Shown here in pieces: positions 6,670-13,355 of a stretch of DNA of 13,970 nt; position 1 is the stretch's first letter, and every line of letters starts with the position of its first letter. The DNA is taken from positions 1-13,970 of the forward strand of contig JALNYR010000061.1 of NCBI GenBank assembly GCA_023229725.1, in the 5' to 3' direction. This stretch comes from Dehalococcoidia bacterium. GTDB lineage: Bacteria; Chloroflexota; Dehalococcoidia; GIF9; AB-539-J10. The notes under the pieces are model-generated. The model saw only the letters and a list, made by a program, of their open reading frames with translations. It was not told where the DNA came from and made no database searches. A program made the translations under genes and the position numbers.

Positions 6670-7896
6670 CTACTTGTCGTCGAACCAGGTCGAGCCGGGC
6701 AGGCGGTGACGGCGGCCGACCGTTTCGTCCAGCTCGATGCCGAAGCCGGGCCGGTCCGTCGGCGTGACCCAGCCGTGCTGGAACCAGTGCGTTGTGTTGT
6801 TCTGCGACAGCTCGTAGAAGAACGGCACGTCGTGCGCGTGGAACTCGCACACGAGCAGGTTCGGCACGGTGAGACACAGGTGGGCGGTGGCCATGAGCGC
6901 GACGGGGCTGCCTATCATGTGCGGCGCGAACGGCTTGTCCACCGCCGCGCACATGTCGGCTATCTTCCGCCCCTCCGCGAGCCCGCCGGCCTTCTGCAGG
7001 TCCGGCGTGACGATGTCGACGAGGTCGTTCACGATGAGGTTCCAGAACCCCTGGCGGAGCTGCAGGTTCTCGCCGGTGGCGATGGGCGTCGTGGTGTGCT
7101 GCCGCAGGTACTTGAGCGCCTGCTCGTTCGCGGGCGGCACGGGGTCCTCAAGCCACATCAACCGCAACGGCTCCAGCAGCTTCGCCACCTGGAGGATGTC
7201 GTTCGGCTTGTAGCGCCAGTGCGCGTCCATTGCGACGTCGATATCCGGCCCGACTGCCTCGCGGATGGCCGAGGCTAGCCCCACCATCCAGTCGATGTCC
7301 CGGGTTGTGAGCGTATAGCCGGTGGCGGAGTCGAAAGTGGTTCCCGGCAGGTCGAGATCGAACTTCATCGCCGTGTAGCCGCGTTCCGCCATCTCGACCG
7401 CGCGCGCCGCGGACGCGGTGATGACGTCCTCGCGGGACAGACCCTTGACGGGCGTCTCAAGGTGCCACGACGGCGGGGTTGGCTGCAGCAGCGGCGAGAG
7501 GCACTCGAGCGCGCCCGCCGCGTGGCAGTCGACGTAGATGCGAACCTTACCGCGGAACTTGCCGCCCAGCAGTTGCCACACGGGCTGGCCCAGGTACTTG
7601 CCCTTCAGGTCCCAGAGCGCCGCCTCGATGCCGGTGATGGCGTTCCAGATGATGCCGCCGGTGGAGCCGGTTCCGGAGGCGGCCCAGCGCATCTTCTCCA
7701 CCAGCCGCTCGACGGCGGTGAAGTCCTCGCCGACGAGCACCGGGGCGAACTCCTCGATGATGCGGGTCAGACCGGGGGCGAAGAAGCACTCGCCGGTTCC
7801 GTGGAGCCCTCCGTCTCCGTTGCTGTAGACGCGTACGTAGGTCCAGTGGAAGTTCGCCTGCACGACCGCAGTCGTTATCTTCGAAATCCGGGGCAT
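6670..7896 (-). CDS. Enolase-superfamily dehydratase, mandelate racemase group
   Basis: 408 residues: an N-terminal capping domain (1-about 125) and a TIM barrel. Metal-ligand positions are D224 (in DAHWRY), E250 (WLEDP) and E276 (ATGEN). The catalytic His-Asp pair is D299 (TPDLQKAGG) and H326 (PHMIGSP), with E351 (CEFHAH) at the following strand. H226, two residues after the first metal ligand, recalls galactonate/mannonate dehydratases. The usual KxK on strand two reads K178-F-D180, so the second lysine is absent; this fits an acid-sugar dehydratase rather than a racemase or cycloisomerase. The probable reaction is loss of water from a sugar acid to a 2-keto-3-deoxy acid; substrate unknown. 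GGAGGA precedes the ATG, and the gene starts 12 bp after the stop of the RraA-like aldolase, its likely partner. Confidence 0.9.
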   Translation of the reverse strand: MPRISKITTAVVQANFHWTYVRVYSNGDGGLHGTGECFFAPGLTRIIEEFAPVLVGEDFTAVERLVEKMRWAASGTGSTGGIIWNAITGIEAALWDLKGKYLGQPVWQLLGGKFRGKVRIYVDCHAAGALECLSPLLQPTPPSWHLETPVKGLSREDVITASAARAVEMAERGYTAMKFDLDLPGTTFDSATGYTLTTRDIDWMVGLASAIREAVGPDIDVAMDAHWRYKPNDILQVAKLLEPLRLMWLEDPVPPANEQALKYLRQHTTTPIATGENLQLRQGFWNLIVNDLVDIVTPDLQKAGGLAEGRKIADMCAAVDKPFAPHMIGSPVALMATAHLCLTVPNLLVCEFHAHDVPFFYELSQNNTTHWFQHGWVTPTDRPGFGIELDETVGRRHRLPGSTWFDDK

Positions 7897-7908
7897 CGCA
7901 TCCTCCCG

Positions 7909-8601
7909 CTACATTATGCCGTACTTCTTGAACGCGTCGACCGTGCTCATGCCCGCCTCGATGGCCTTCTTCACGGTCTTCTCGCCGCGCGCTTTCTCGA
8001 GCGCAGCGGTGAACGCCTCCACCTCGGCTTCGCGCGGCACCACGCAGACGCCGTCGATATCGCCGAAGAGGATGTCGCCGGGCCGGACGAACGCCTCGCC
8101 GACGCGTATCGGCACGCGGTAGTCCATCACCTTGCCGCGCGGCCCCTGGTCCTGGGCGTAGTTGCCGTAGGAGAAGCACGGATAGCGAAGGTGGCGTATC
8201 TCGTTCGTGTCGCGAGAGTAGCCGTCAACGATGGTTCCGGCTGCCTTGAGGTACTGCGCCCGGGCGCTCATGAGGCCGCCCCAGAGGGCATAGGTCGGGC
8301 TCGAGCCGGTGCATACGTAGACCTCGTTCGGCTTGAGCTGGTCGAGCGCCTCGAATACCAGCCCGAACTGCTTGTCCATGACGGGATTGGCGCCGCTGCC
8401 GCTGCCGTCGGAGAATACGTCGGCCTCGAGTACGGGCATTGCCCGCCCGATAACGACCATGTCGTCGCTGAGGGGCCGTATCTGCGGCGGAAGAAACTGC
8501 CGCTGCAGTCCCATCTTGTCCATCACATCGCCGACGACGGCGGTGAACAGCTCCCGTTTCGCAATGTCGAACAGCTCCTGGTCGGATTTCCAGAGTGCCA
8601 T
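7909..8601 (-). CDS. RraA-like class II aldolase/decarboxylase
   Basis: 230 residues from the ATG at 8601, chosen because AAAGGAG lies just before it; an upstream in-frame ATG at 8655 has no such site. The RraA/HMG-aldolase fold shows in WGGLMS (107-112), DGYSRD (126-131; the Arg-Asp pair binds substrate and divalent metal in this family) and FGDIDGVCVVPR (169-180). Family members cleave 4-hydroxy-4-methyl-2-oxoglutarate or 4-carboxy-4-hydroxy-2-oxoadipate, or decarboxylate oxaloacetate; others inhibit RNase E. Placement 12 bp before a sugar-acid dehydratase favours a metabolic aldolase that splits a keto acid to pyruvate and an aldehyde (inference). At 230 residues it is longer than the E. 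coli RNase E inhibitor (about 160), with an extended N-terminal region, again favouring the aldolase branch. Confidence 0.85.
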   Translation of the reverse strand: MALWKSDQELFDIAKRELFTAVVGDVMDKMGLQRQFLPPQIRPLSDDMVVIGRAMPVLEADVFSDGSGSGANPVMDKQFGLVFEALDQLKPNEVYVCTGSSPTYALWGGLMSARAQYLKAAGTIVDGYSRDTNEIRHLRYPCFSYGNYAQDQGPRGKVMDYRVPIRVGEAFVRPGDILFGDIDGVCVVPREAEVEAFTAALEKARGEKTVKKAIEAGMSTVDAFKKYGIM

Positions 8602-8846
8602 GACGTCTCCTTTCGAATGGGGTGCGGCGCCGTTGCAGGTGATGGCGTGAGGCACCCACCGTGGCGCCCATGCGCGCCGGACATTCTACCAGACCTTCGC
8701 CATGCTCCGACACGCCGATTCTCCGCGTCGGCGCGTCGGGCATATCGCAATCCGATGTAGTCGTTCTGCTATGCTGTAGCGCCAGAAGCGACGCGGCCGG
8801 CGCCGCTTGAACGGGCCCCTCGAACGGGAAGGAGTGCTGCGCTCCG
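8602..8846. other. Divergent intergenic region with a 12-bp hairpin
   Basis: This 245-bp gap separates the minus-strand aldolase operon from the plus-strand YghO-like gene and must hold both promoters. An inverted repeat at 8707-8718 and 8728-8739 matches 11 of 12 bases with a 9-nt loop. On the minus strand TAGAAT (8683-8688) is a plausible -10 for the aldolase gene, without a good -35. On the plus strand TATGCT (8770-8775) is a possible -10 for the YghO-like gene, also without a good -35. Confidence 0.35.
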
Positions 8847-10004
8847 TTGGACATTCGCATCGACGAGATACCGCTGGGCGACCCGCGACTGAGACGGTTC
8901 GTCGCGTTGCCGTGGAGGCTCTACCGGAATGACCCGTGCTGGACGCCGCCGCTGCGCGGCGACCTGCTCGGGAATCGCATGCTCGGCCTGAAGGGCCTGT
9001 TGACTCCGGCGCATCCCTACCACCGCGAAGCCGAAGTGACGCACTTCCTCGCGTGGCGCGACGGCAAGACGGTGGGGCGTATCTCAGCCGCCGTGAACCG
9101 GCGCTTCAACGAGCACTACGGCGTCCGCATCGGCTCATTCGGGTTCTTCGAGGTTATGGAAGACTTCGAGGTCGCTCGAGAGCTGCTTGACCATGCGCGC
9201 GACTGGGTGAAGTCGCGCGGCATGACCGTGCTGCGCGGTCCCGGAGAGTACTCCAACAGCACGCACGAGCGACAGGGCGTGCTCATCGACGGGTTCGACA
9301 CGTGCCCGACCGTGGAGTTGACGCACAACCCGCCCTACTACGCCGGGTTCATGGACCGCTATGGCTTCTCGAAGGCCATGGACTACCACGCCTACGTGAT
9401 GGATATCACCACCCCTGTCCAGCCGGCCCTGCTGGTCCTGGCCGACCGCGTGCGGCGACGCCACCACGTCACGACGCGGAAGCTGGAGCTGAAGAACCTG
9501 CGCGATGAGGTGCGGCTCATCGCCCGCATCTTCAACCAAGCCTGGGCGGAGAACTGGGGCTTCCTGCCGCTCACCGATGAGGAAGCGGACGCGGTCGCGG
9601 ATACGCTGCGACCCGTCATCGACCCCGGCCTGATGCGCTTCGCCAGCGTGGACGGCGAGCCGGCGGCGATGCTGGGCGCTCTGCCCGATCCGAACCGCGC
9701 GTTGCGGCCGCGATGGAAGTGGTACGGCGACCCGGATTTCGTGAGAGTCGCCCGCCTCATGCGGATGCGACGCCACATCCCGTTCATCCGGCTCATGTTC
9801 TACGGAGTCGTCCCGCAGTACCGTCGACTCGGTATCGACGGCTTGCTCTACGCGGAGGTGAAGTCGTACGCGCAGCAGCACGGCTACACAGAGTGCGAGG
9901 CATCGATGCTGCTGGACGACAACTACCGCATCATCGGCTCGTCCGAGTTCATGGGCGGCCACCGCTACAAGACCTGGCGCATCTACGAGATGCCGCTTGT
10001 GTAG
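8847..10004 (+). CDS. YghO-like GNAT-fold protein of unknown substrate
   Basis: 385 residues. N-terminal LPWRLYRNDPCWTPPLRGD (21-39), AEVTHFLAWRDGKTVGRI (62-79), the FGFFEVMEDFEVARELLD region (98-115), NPPYYAGFMDRYGF (161-174) and a C-terminal acetyltransferase-type motif VVPQYRRLGIDGLLY (321-335) are the landmarks of a widespread bacterial family of about 375-390 residues, often annotated as YghO-like or N-acetyltransferase. The C-terminal RRLGI loop is the acetyl-CoA pyrophosphate loop of GNAT proteins; substrate and pathway are not known to me. The start is a TTG at 8847; AAGGAG ends 12 bp before it, a long but usable spacing, and no ATG fits the N-terminus. It stands alone, divergent from the aldolase operon. 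Confidence 0.8.
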   Translation: MDIRIDEIPLGDPRLRRFVALPWRLYRNDPCWTPPLRGDLLGNRMLGLKGLLTPAHPYHREAEVTHFLAWRDGKTVGRISAAVNRRFNEHYGVRIGSFGFFEVMEDFEVARELLDHARDWVKSRGMTVLRGPGEYSNSTHERQGVLIDGFDTCPTVELTHNPPYYAGFMDRYGFSKAMDYHAYVMDITTPVQPALLVLADRVRRRHHVTTRKLELKNLRDEVRLIARIFNQAWAENWGFLPLTDEEADAVADTLRPVIDPGLMRFASVDGEPAAMLGALPDPNRALRPRWKWYGDPDFVRVARLMRMRRHIPFIRLMFYGVVPQYRRLGIDGLLYAEVKSYAQQHGYTECEASMLLDDNYRIIGSSEFMGGHRYKTWRIYEMPLV

Positions 10005-10056
10005 CGGACTACCCGGATGTCCTGAGTTGCTCGTCCGTCGCCAGCCGCACTCCGAT

Positions 10057-10098
10057 ATGTAATCCGTCATTGACAGAATGTAAAGAATGCATTACATT
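10057..10098 (+). promoter_or_regulatory. Promoter with overlapping ATGTAA/TTACAT operator
   Basis: A perfect TTGACA (10070-10075) stands 17 bp before TACATT (10093-10098). ATGTAA occurs at 10057-10062 and 10078-10083, exactly 21 bp apart, and TTACAT at 10092-10097. The last two extend to a perfect 7-bp inverted repeat, AATGTAA (10077-10083) and TTACATT (10092-10098), covering the spacer and the -10. This is the expected geometry for autorepression by the XRE protein encoded second in the operon; binding is inferred. Confidence 0.65.
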
Positions 10099-10131
10099 AC
10101 CTCCAGGCGGATATGCCACTGGAGGTGCAAG

Positions 10132-10566
10132 ATGACTGCTCTGCAGCGACGTGCCCTGGTGTCGCTGGTCATCGGGCTGGTCTGGACGGCGGCCCTCGTT
10201 GTTCTGTTCGTGTCGCGGGGTGGTATCGAGACGTTCACCAGCGATGATTCGACCCGTGTGCTGCTCTCTGTCCTGTTCGTCCTGATGCTGCTGTTCTCCG
10301 GGTTCTTCGGCGTGCCATGGAAGGCTCGCAAGGGTCCCGGGGGCGACGTCGACGAGCGCGACCTCTCGGTACTGCAGCGTGCCACGCAGGTCCAGCTTGT
10401 TGCGGTCATGCTGACGCTTGCCGGCTGGGCTATCGCCCTTACGGAATGCTACTGGGACGAAGGTGCGGTTCCGGTCGTGTGGCCCAACCTGATGATGTAC
10501 TCCGCCCTCATCGCCAGCGCGCTGGGCCAGTCGCTGGGCGTGCTCATCGGCTACCGTAGAGGCTGA
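10132..10566 (+). CDS. Four-TM membrane protein paired with XRE repressor
   Basis: 144 residues from the ATG at 10132, preceded by GGAGG with 6-bp spacing; an upstream in-frame ATG (10087) overlaps the promoter and was rejected. Hydrophobic segments lie at about 8-27, 42-61, 86-104 and 118-141, with a charged loop between the second and third that contains GDVDERDLSVLQRA (71-84). A DER-type motif before the third helix is typical of small membrane proteins encoded next to a tiny XRE repressor in many bacteria and archaea (DUF2178-like; family assignment from memory, tentative). Function is unknown; a sensor, transporter or stress-related role is possible. The XRE gene follows after 4 bp, so the two form one module. 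Confidence 0.75.
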   Translation: MTALQRRALVSLVIGLVWTAALVVLFVSRGGIETFTSDDSTRVLLSVLFVLMLLFSGFFGVPWKARKGPGGDVDERDLSVLQRATQVQLVAVMLTLAGWAIALTECYWDEGAVPVVWPNLMMYSALIASALGQSLGVLIGYRRG

Positions 10567-10570
10567 GCAG

Positions 10571-10771
10571 ATGATACGCAACAGCATCCGCCGGCTGCGA
10601 TTTGAGCGCGGAGAGATGACGCAGGAAGAGCTGGGGAGGCTCGCCGGGTGTACGCGTCAGACCGTCATCGCACTGGAGCAGGGAAGGTACGTGCCGTCGC
10701 TCGAGCTGGCTTTCAGGATTGCGCGCGCGTTCGATGTGTCGCTTGAGGATGTGTTCCGGTATGAGGAATAG
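10571..10771 (+). CDS. Small XRE-family (Cro/CI-type) repressor
   Basis: 66 residues, nearly all a helix-turn-helix: EMTQEELGRLAGCTRQTVIALEQGRYVPSLELAFRIARAFDVSLEDVF (15-62). Ordering and spacing match the short YgzD/SinR-type repressors that consist of the DNA-binding domain alone. The protein should dimerise and bind a short inverted repeat; the AATGTAA/TTACATT site upstream of the operon is the obvious candidate. The ATG follows the membrane-protein stop by 4 bp and is probably translationally coupled to it, since the ribosome site is weak. It ends 14 bp from the convergent J-domain gene. Confidence 0.88.
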   Translation: MIRNSIRRLRFERGEMTQEELGRLAGCTRQTVIALEQGRYVPSLELAFRIARAFDVSLEDVFRYEE

Positions 10772-10785
10772 ACCCAACGCGGGGG

Positions 10786-11994
10786 CTATCCGAGTTGGCC
10801 GTTCAGCCCCATGAGAATCATCACGCCGATGATGAGGATGAGGCCGATGGCGGCGGCGAGGAGGACGTAGTCATTTGTGGTCTTCTGTCGCCTGGGGCGA
10901 GGGGTTGACGGAGCCGACGCGACGCGGGCGCGCGGCTCGGGTCGAGGCCGGCGCTCGACCTCGCGTCTCTGTTCCCGTTGCCGTTCCCTTCTTGTGACGG
11001 GGCGTTTGCCTTTGGGAATGTACACGGGGATGGGGCCGTCCTGCGGAGCCGGGAATCCTGCCTGTTCCGGCGTGTACAGGTTCCTGCATACCACACAGCA
11101 CCATGCCTCCTGCTGGTCGCTCCACACGAGCCCCGCCCCGCAGTTGAGACATGTGGGCCGGGTCGGGCGGTGCGGTGTGCTTGGGGGAGCCTGCCGCGTT
11201 GGTGGAGCGGTGGAAGTCCATGCGCCGCTGCCGGCGTCGTAGTCGAATCGCGCGCCGGCACACTGGGCGTTGGCGCAGCGCCAGGCGCCCTGCTCGATGT
11301 CATAGAACATCAGCGGCTGTCCGCAGCGCGGGCATGCGTCCCTCAAGGGGCGGTGGCACTTCCAGCACGGCTCGCTCGTGCGCGAAGGATTGGGGTTCAA
11401 TGCGCCGCAGGACGTGCACTTGCGGATGAGGTTGCGTTCGGCCGCCGGCCTCAGCCACTCGTCGACGAGCAGAGGCATCGCCGCGTTCAAGAGGTACGCT
11501 CTTCGCTGGGCTTCCGTCAGTGTCTTGAACGCATCGCAGTTGGTTTGCGGCGTGCCGTGCGGGCAACGGAACGGTTCGCGGCCGTAGAACAATGCGCACC
11601 ACGAGCACTGCGTGGCCTGGAAGGCCCGGAAGCGCAGCCGGCGCAGTGGCGGGGCGCTGGGCGCATCGATGGCCTGTATCTCGGCAGCGCCGGAGACGTC
11701 GAAGCGGCAGCCGCAGTGCTTGCACTGCCAGTGGGGGTCGTTCAGCCCCATCACCTCGTGCGTGCCACAGGTCGGACACTCGACGGCGCTGCGGTCGTAC
11801 TCGGCACGGGTTGTCTCGTTGCCGAGCACCTGGTAGGCGGCGTTGATGCGACGGAACGTCGCCTCGGCCTCGGTGTTCTCCCTGTTCAGGTCGGGGTGCC
11901 AGACGCGCGCCAGCCGCCGGAACGCCGAGTTCACTTCGTCCTGTGAGGCGTCACGGCTCAGCTCGAGGATCTCGTAGTAGCGGTACTTCCTCAT
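10786..11994 (-). CDS. Membrane-anchored J-domain protein with five zinc-ribbon-like clusters
   Basis: 402 residues from the ATG at 11994; an ATG at 12057 was rejected because the J domain normally begins a few residues before YYEIL. The J domain fills 5-68 with the HPD motif at 33-35, so it should stimulate a DnaK ATPase. Paired cysteines follow at 73/76-91/94, 130/133-144/153, 193/196-210/213, 221/224-240/245 and 282/285-300/303. A basic, proline-rich linker (about 325-370, RRERQREQRREVERR) precedes one hydrophobic helix (375-398) and a four-residue tail. It is neither canonical DnaJ (no G/F region, no CxxCxGxG repeats) nor CbpA. The anchor suggests an Hsp70 partner acting at the membrane, with the N-terminal domains in the cytoplasm; the client is unknown. 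It is convergent with the XRE gene. Confidence 0.85.
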   Translation of the reverse strand: MRKYRYYEILELSRDASQDEVNSAFRRLARVWHPDLNRENTEAEATFRRINAAYQVLGNETTRAEYDRSAVECPTCGTHEVMGLNDPHWQCKHCGCRFDVSGAAEIQAIDAPSAPPLRRLRFRAFQATQCSWCALFYGREPFRCPHGTPQTNCDAFKTLTEAQRRAYLLNAAMPLLVDEWLRPAAERNLIRKCTSCGALNPNPSRTSEPCWKCHRPLRDACPRCGQPLMFYDIEQGAWRCANAQCAGARFDYDAGSGAWTSTAPPTRQAPPSTPHRPTRPTCLNCGAGLVWSDQQEAWCCVVCRNLYTPEQAGFPAPQDGPIPVYIPKGKRPVTRRERQREQRREVERRPRPEPRARVASAPSTPRPRRQKTTNDYVLLAAAIGLILIIGVMILMGLNGQLG

Positions 11995-12110
11995 GGTTCG
12001 CCAGACGGGCGATGGAAGGTAGGGGCATGACACGATACCACAGTGCGGCCCCGTCATGCATGCGCGGCAGCCGCGTGCGCCATCCTGTCAATCCATCTCA
12101 CGACCCGGGA

Positions 12111-12116
12111 TATACT
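12111..12116 (+). promoter_or_regulatory. Probable -10 box of a leaderless transcript
   Basis: TATACT matches the -10 consensus at five of six bases and ends 5 bp before a GTG codon at 12122, about where transcription would begin. The -35 region is poor: CTGTCA (12085-12090) is too distant at 20 bp. The position is what makes it notable. Confidence 0.35.
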
Positions 12117-12121
12117 CCAGA

Positions 12122-12277
12122 GTGACCGCATCCGCGGGGCGCCCGAACGTGACGCGGACGTTGATGGCACTCATCGGGACGATTGTAGGGTTGAAGGCAG
12201 CGGCGCGCAAGAGCCGGGCGGAGGACGAAGAGGCGCTGGACGAAGGTAGCCGGAGTCGCAACGTGGGGATTGACTGA
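12122..12277 (+). CDS. Small 51-residue protein, possible leaderless GTG start
   Basis: I do not recognise this protein. From GTG at 12122 it encodes 51 residues: a short moderately hydrophobic stretch LMALIGTIVGL (14-24), a basic patch KAAARKSR (25-32) and an acidic tail AEDEEALDE (33-41). Another possible start is GTG at 12149, giving 42 residues. Its stop codon abuts the GTG of the next gene (TGAGTG at 12275-12280), which supports real translation and coupling. No ribosome site precedes 12122, whereas a TATACT box ends 5 bp before it, consistent with leaderless expression. It could also be a chance reading frame. Confidence 0.4.
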   Translation: MTASAGRPNVTRTLMALIGTIVGLKAAARKSRAEDEEALDEGSRSRNVGID

Positions 12278-12628
12278 GTGCCCCGCTGGTCATACGTTAG
12301 TAGTACAGGGCAGGCGAATCGTCCGATGGGGAATGGGGAGCTGTTGTACCGCAGGAAGGCAGAAGCGAGGCGCGGCTACGCCAGCGCGGTCGTCTGCGGG
12401 CTCGCGCTCGTGGTCGCGTGGGTGGTGGCGCTGCCGCGCGTGCCGTTCGGGTGGCCGGTCATCGCACTCAATGGCGGTGGGTACGCGCTGTCGGTCATCA
12501 TCATGGCAGGCGGCTACGACCAGTTGAAGCGGGCGCTGCGCCCGTTCCACTCGTTCCTCGTCATGGCGGCTACGTGGCTCATCATCGCGGTCGGCGTCCG
12601 TGAGGCCCTGCTGCGGCTGCTTGGGTGA
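12278..12628 (+). CDS. Small three-TM membrane protein, function unknown
   Basis: 116 residues from GTG at 12278, or 100 from ATG at 12326. Three hydrophobic segments lie at about 36-54, 59-78 and 91-109, separated by short loops with GGYDQLKRALRPF. I know no family for it. The GTG follows directly on the stop of the 51-residue frame, and GGGG lies about 10 bp upstream; the ATG has no better ribosome site, so the start is unsettled. The codon pattern is GC-rich as in its neighbours, and the frame has no good rival on the other strand. It ends just before the repeat region. Confidence 0.6.
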   Translation: MPRWSYVSSTGQANRPMGNGELLYRRKAEARRGYASAVVCGLALVVAWVVALPRVPFGWPVIALNGGGYALSVIIMAGGYDQLKRALRPFHSFLVMAATWLIIAVGVREALLRLLG

Positions 12629-12659
12629 CGGGCGTGCCTGCCTGGATATCGTTCGTCGT

Positions 12660-12700
12660 GTAGGGGCGACGCATGCCTCGCCGGCCCCGCTTTGTCTTTT
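12660..12700 (+). terminator. GTAGGGGC-bordered hairpin followed by T-rich stretch
   Basis: GTAGGGGCGA (12660-12669) begins a degenerate inverted copy of the 985-1004 palindrome: GGCGA (12665-12669) pairs with TCGCC (12678-12682) around GCATGC, with one C/C mismatch. TTTGTCTTTT follows at 12691-12700. Lying 32 bp after the three-TM gene it could terminate that transcript; the 8 bases between stem and T-tract make it imperfect. Confidence 0.45.
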
Positions 12701-12747
12701 GCACACCGCAACTGCCATCCATCCCTGCATGCTGAAAAGAACACGGG

Positions 12748-13355
12748 GACACCATACTCATTTCCGCAGGGGGTTGGCCTCAGCGGTGGGCGGCGGACGG
12801 CCGGATGGCGGGCGGGCGCAGAGGCCCGCACCCTACAGGAGCGCGGGAGCGCTGCGGAAATGTGGTGACACCATACTCATTCCCGCACGGATTGGCCTCA
12901 GCGGTGCGCGGCGGACAAGCGGATGGCGGGCGGGCGCAGAGGCCCGCACCCTACAGGAGCGCGGGAGCGCTGCGGAAATGTGGTGACACCATACTCATTT
13001 CCGCAGGGGGTTGGACTCAGCGGTGCGCGGCGGACAAGCGGATGGCGGGCGGGCACAGAGGCCCGCACCCCACAGGAGCGCGGGAGCGCTGCGGAAATGT
13101 GGTGACACCATACTCATTTCCGCAGGGGGTTGGACTCAGCGGTGGGCGGCGGACGGCGGGATGGCGGGCGGGCGCGGGAGCACTCCGGAACTCGTCATCC
13201 AGCGGGTCCATTCGGTCCACCGGGTCCATTGCCGCTGGAATGTAGTGACACCATACTCATTTCCGGTGCGGAATCGGCCTCAGCGATGGGCGGCGGACAA
13301 CCCGATGGCGGGCGGGCGCAGAGGCCCGCACCCTACAGAAGGACGGCAGCGCTCG
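12748..13355. repeat. Five-copy tandem array of a 118-119 bp structured repeat
   Basis: The word GACACCATACTCAT starts at 12748, 12867, 12985, 13104 and 13247, giving units of 119, 118, 119, 143 and about 109 bp. Units 1-3 differ at only a handful of positions, while unit 5 is more diverged, so amplification looks recent. Each intact unit holds two hairpins, GCGGGC/GCCCGC (12812-12829 in unit 1) and AGCGC/GCGCT (12840-12853), and each junction between units forms a third: GCGGAAATG pairs with CATTTCCGC around TGGTG-A-CACCA (12972-13004 and 13091-13123, both perfect outside the asymmetric TACT). The unit core CGGATGGCGGGCGG...CCTACA matches the dispersed element at 691-736. The array lies between convergent genes, the usual site of REP/BIME-type repeats. 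Reading frames through it are broken by the 118/119 length change. It is not CRISPR: there are no unique spacers. Confidence 0.92.
13191..13239. repeat. 49-bp insertion in repeat unit 4 with a 9-bp minisatellite
   Basis: Unit 4 follows the other units to 13175, lacks 25 bp between two GCGC words (removing the GCCCGC arm and the CCTACA border), resumes to 13190, then carries 49 bp absent from the others. The balance 119-25+49 gives the observed 143 bp. The insert contains CGGGTCCATT twice (13203-13212 and 13221-13230) with CGGTCCAC between, that is three 9-bp repeats of a GTCCAYY type. Confidence 0.75.

Noticed and set aside
4503..6767. 754-codon plus-strand open frame
   Set aside because: It is antisense to IorAB, the GntR regulator and the end of the dehydratase, crosses their intergenic gaps, and shows no recognisable domain.
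7462..8760. 432-codon plus-strand open frame
   Set aside because: It is antisense to the dehydratase and RraA-like genes, both of which have family motifs and ribosome sites.
10092..10587. Minus-strand open frames opposite the four-TM and XRE genes
   Set aside because: They are shadows; the plus-strand genes have promoter, ribosome site, membrane segments and a clear helix-turn-helix.
12748..13355. CRISPR array
   Set aside because: The repeat unit is 118-119 bp with no unique spacers; whole units are near-identical and no cas gene is near.
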